This document shows, piece by piece, positions 4,712-5,738 of a stretch of DNA of 5,738 nt. The translations under genes were made by a program, and so were the position numbers. Source of the DNA: Lentisphaerota bacterium (lineage in GTDB: Bacteria; Verrucomicrobiota; Lentisphaeria; Oligosphaerales; Oligosphaeraceae); NCBI GenBank assembly GCA_012800565.1, contig JAAZIZ010000050.1:1-5738 (forward strand). The letters run 5' to 3'. Every line of letters begins with the position of its first letter. Position 1 is the stretch's first letter. The notes beneath the pieces were generated by a model that ran no database searches, was not told where the DNA came from, and saw nothing but the letters and a program-made list of their open reading frames with translations.

Positions 4712-5738
4712 ATGTGTGTAATGGCAGCGTATGCCGGCAGTGAATCTGCCGCCGCAATTCTACTGCGCATGCTGGAAGCGCAAGAGGGTCTTGATGCGGG
4801 ACATTATTCCGGCCTCGCCACTCTCCATGAAGGCAGGATTCACATGGCCAAGGTCTGCGGTTCAGTTGCCAGGCTGCGCACCGAGACTGAAGCGGAGAAA
4901 CTGCCTGGCGTGGTGGGCATCGCCCACAGCCGCACCCCCGGGCTGCCACTGCAAAGCTTGGCTCATCCTTTTTTGGCCAGCTGCGGCAAGGTCGTATATT
5001 GCGCCAATGGCTCGGCCGGCCGCTTCAAGGAAGACCCCTCCGGCCAGCACATCCATGATTTGCTGGCCGGAACCGGGCGGAAATTCTCTTCTGAGCAAAG
5101 CTTTGCGGTTGGCGGCTATCCTCTTTTGCGCAATGGCCGCAGCGTGCATCGCAGCGACTTGCTGGGCAATCTTGTGGCTCACCTGCATGAAGCAGGCGAC
5201 CCTCTGCTGCTGGCTTTGCGCAACGCATTCAGTCAGGCTCCCAGCGAAATCGCCGCCCTGGCGCTGTCTGTGCAGGAACCCGGCCAAGTCAGTGCTTTGC
5301 GTTTCAACCAGCCCCTGATGCTGGGACGCAAAGGCGATGCTTTTTATTTGGCCACCTCCGCCCTGGCTTTCATCCCTGAAAGCATTGATTGGGTCAGCCC
5401 TGTACCAGCGGCTTCGACTCTCAGTATGACTGCCGAGAATGTCCACCTCCGCCCTATGGATAAGTTTGCCGATTTGCTGCTGGCACAGCCTATGACCACA
5501 GCCGTCACCTCTTGCCTGGATGGCCTCTTTGCTGCCGGCAAAGCCTACCGATTGAGCCAGCTTCGCACTGAACTGAGGGGACTTTGGCCGGAACATAAAG
5601 CCCAGCAGGCCAGCATGTATGCCTATGAATACCTGCGCGAGAAAATCCTGGCCGGCGAGTTGGAGATGCTGGCCGAAACCGTCCCGGCCAGCCGGAAAGG
5701 TGATCAGGCCCCGCTGACCATGTTTCAAAAAAAACAGC
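4712..5738 (+). CDS. Class II glutamine amidotransferase (GlmS-type N-terminal domain), 3' end outside window
   Basis: The frame is open from ATG 4712 to the right edge (342 residues seen). Removal of Met would expose Cys2 as the N-terminal nucleophile of an Ntn-type glutaminase that frees ammonia from glutamine. Alignment to the GlmS glutaminase domain by motif: MCVMAAYAGS (1-10); GIAHSRTPG (69-77) for GIGHTRWATHG, with R74 as the glutamine-binding Arg; AHPF (84-87) for NAHPH; CANG (97-100) for the oxyanion N-G pair; SDLLGNLVAHL (148-158) for TDTEVIAHL, with D149 as the probable amino-group ligand; and FYLATSALAFIP (211-222) for FIASDQLALLP. C2, R74, N99 and G100 match GlmS spacing exactly once Met is counted. 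Oddities: the Gly after Cys is Val, and about 25 extra residues lie between N-G and D149. Residues 245-342 are mostly helical with no SIS sugar-isomerase motif visible. The acceptor of the ammonia is unknown. AAGG (4699-4702) is 9 bases before the ATG. It follows rrf2 by 84 bp. Confidence 0.82.
   Translation, partial: MCVMAAYAGSESAAAILLRMLEAQEGLDAGHYSGLATLHEGRIHMAKVCGSVARLRTETEAEKLPGVVGIAHSRTPGLPLQSLAHPFLASCGKVVYCANGSAGRFKEDPSGQHIHDLLAGTGRKFSSEQSFAVGGYPLLRNGRSVHRSDLLGNLVAHLHEAGDPLLLALRNAFSQAPSEIAALALSVQEPGQVSALRFNQPLMLGRKGDAFYLATSALAFIPESIDWVSPVPAASTLSMTAENVHLRPMDKFADLLLAQPMTTAVTSCLDGLFAAGKAYRLSQLRTELRGLWPEHKAQQASMYAYEYLREKILAGELEMLAETVPASRKGDQAPLTMFQKKQ

Noticed and set aside
4731..5318. Open frame of 195 codons on the + strand in another frame of the amidotransferase region
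   Set aside because: It starts inside the amidotransferase gene, lacks a ribosome binding site, and its Cys/Trp/Ala-rich translation resembles no family. The 4712 frame carries the GlmS-type motifs.
4862..5728. Open frame of 288 codons on the - strand at the right end
   Set aside because: It lies opposite the amidotransferase frame, whose + strand translation shows clear ordered motifs. The antisense product has no recognisable domain.

Overview
This window is a compact bacterial chromosomal stretch with every recognisable gene on the + strand. By eye the GC content is moderately high in the genes, with a visibly more AT-rich patch around 2010-2090. The taxon cannot be fixed from sequence alone. 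The tandem non-canonical MDR dehydrogenases and the short CATACGTCC-type tandem repeat in an intergenic region recall genomes of Lentisphaerota and related gut anaerobes, but that is a weak impression and not a demonstration.

Layout. (1) Positions 2-289 hold the C-terminal end of an MDR-type (zinc-dehydrogenase-like) oxidoreductase cut by the left edge. It is followed after 28 bp by a second, complete MDR-family protein of 330 residues (318-1310) that lacks the usual zinc ligands. (2) Positions 1364-1993 encode a polytopic membrane protein of the DUF2238/YjdF family. (3) Positions 1994-2343 form a 350-bp gene-free interval. It contains a repeated GTnTTTGACnA element that may include a promoter, a long imperfect inverted repeat, and a 9-bp tandem repeat. 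(4) Positions 2344-4627 are a tight three-gene operon with gaps of 3 and 4 bp: cysteine synthase (cysK), quinolinate synthase (nadA), and an Rrf2-family regulator with a cysteine cluster typical of Fe-S sensing. (5) After an 84-bp gap holding a two-part RNA hairpin, a class II glutamine amidotransferase-domain protein starts at 4712. It runs open through the right edge and has no visible sugar isomerase (SIS) domain so far.

Functional reading. The cysK-nadA-rrf2 block is coherent. Cysteine is the sulfur source for Fe-S clusters, NadA is an oxygen-labile [4Fe-4S] enzyme of NAD synthesis, and Rrf2 proteins (IscR, CymR, NsrR) sense Fe-S, cysteine or redox state. In Firmicutes the Rrf2 protein CymR is controlled by physical interaction with CysK, so finding a CysK and a CymR-like Rrf2 protein in one operon suggests a testable regulatory partnership. 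The parts most worth a second look are the structured leader before cysK, the Rrf2 protein with its extra cysteine, the rrf2-GATase intergenic hairpin, and the divergent amidotransferase itself.
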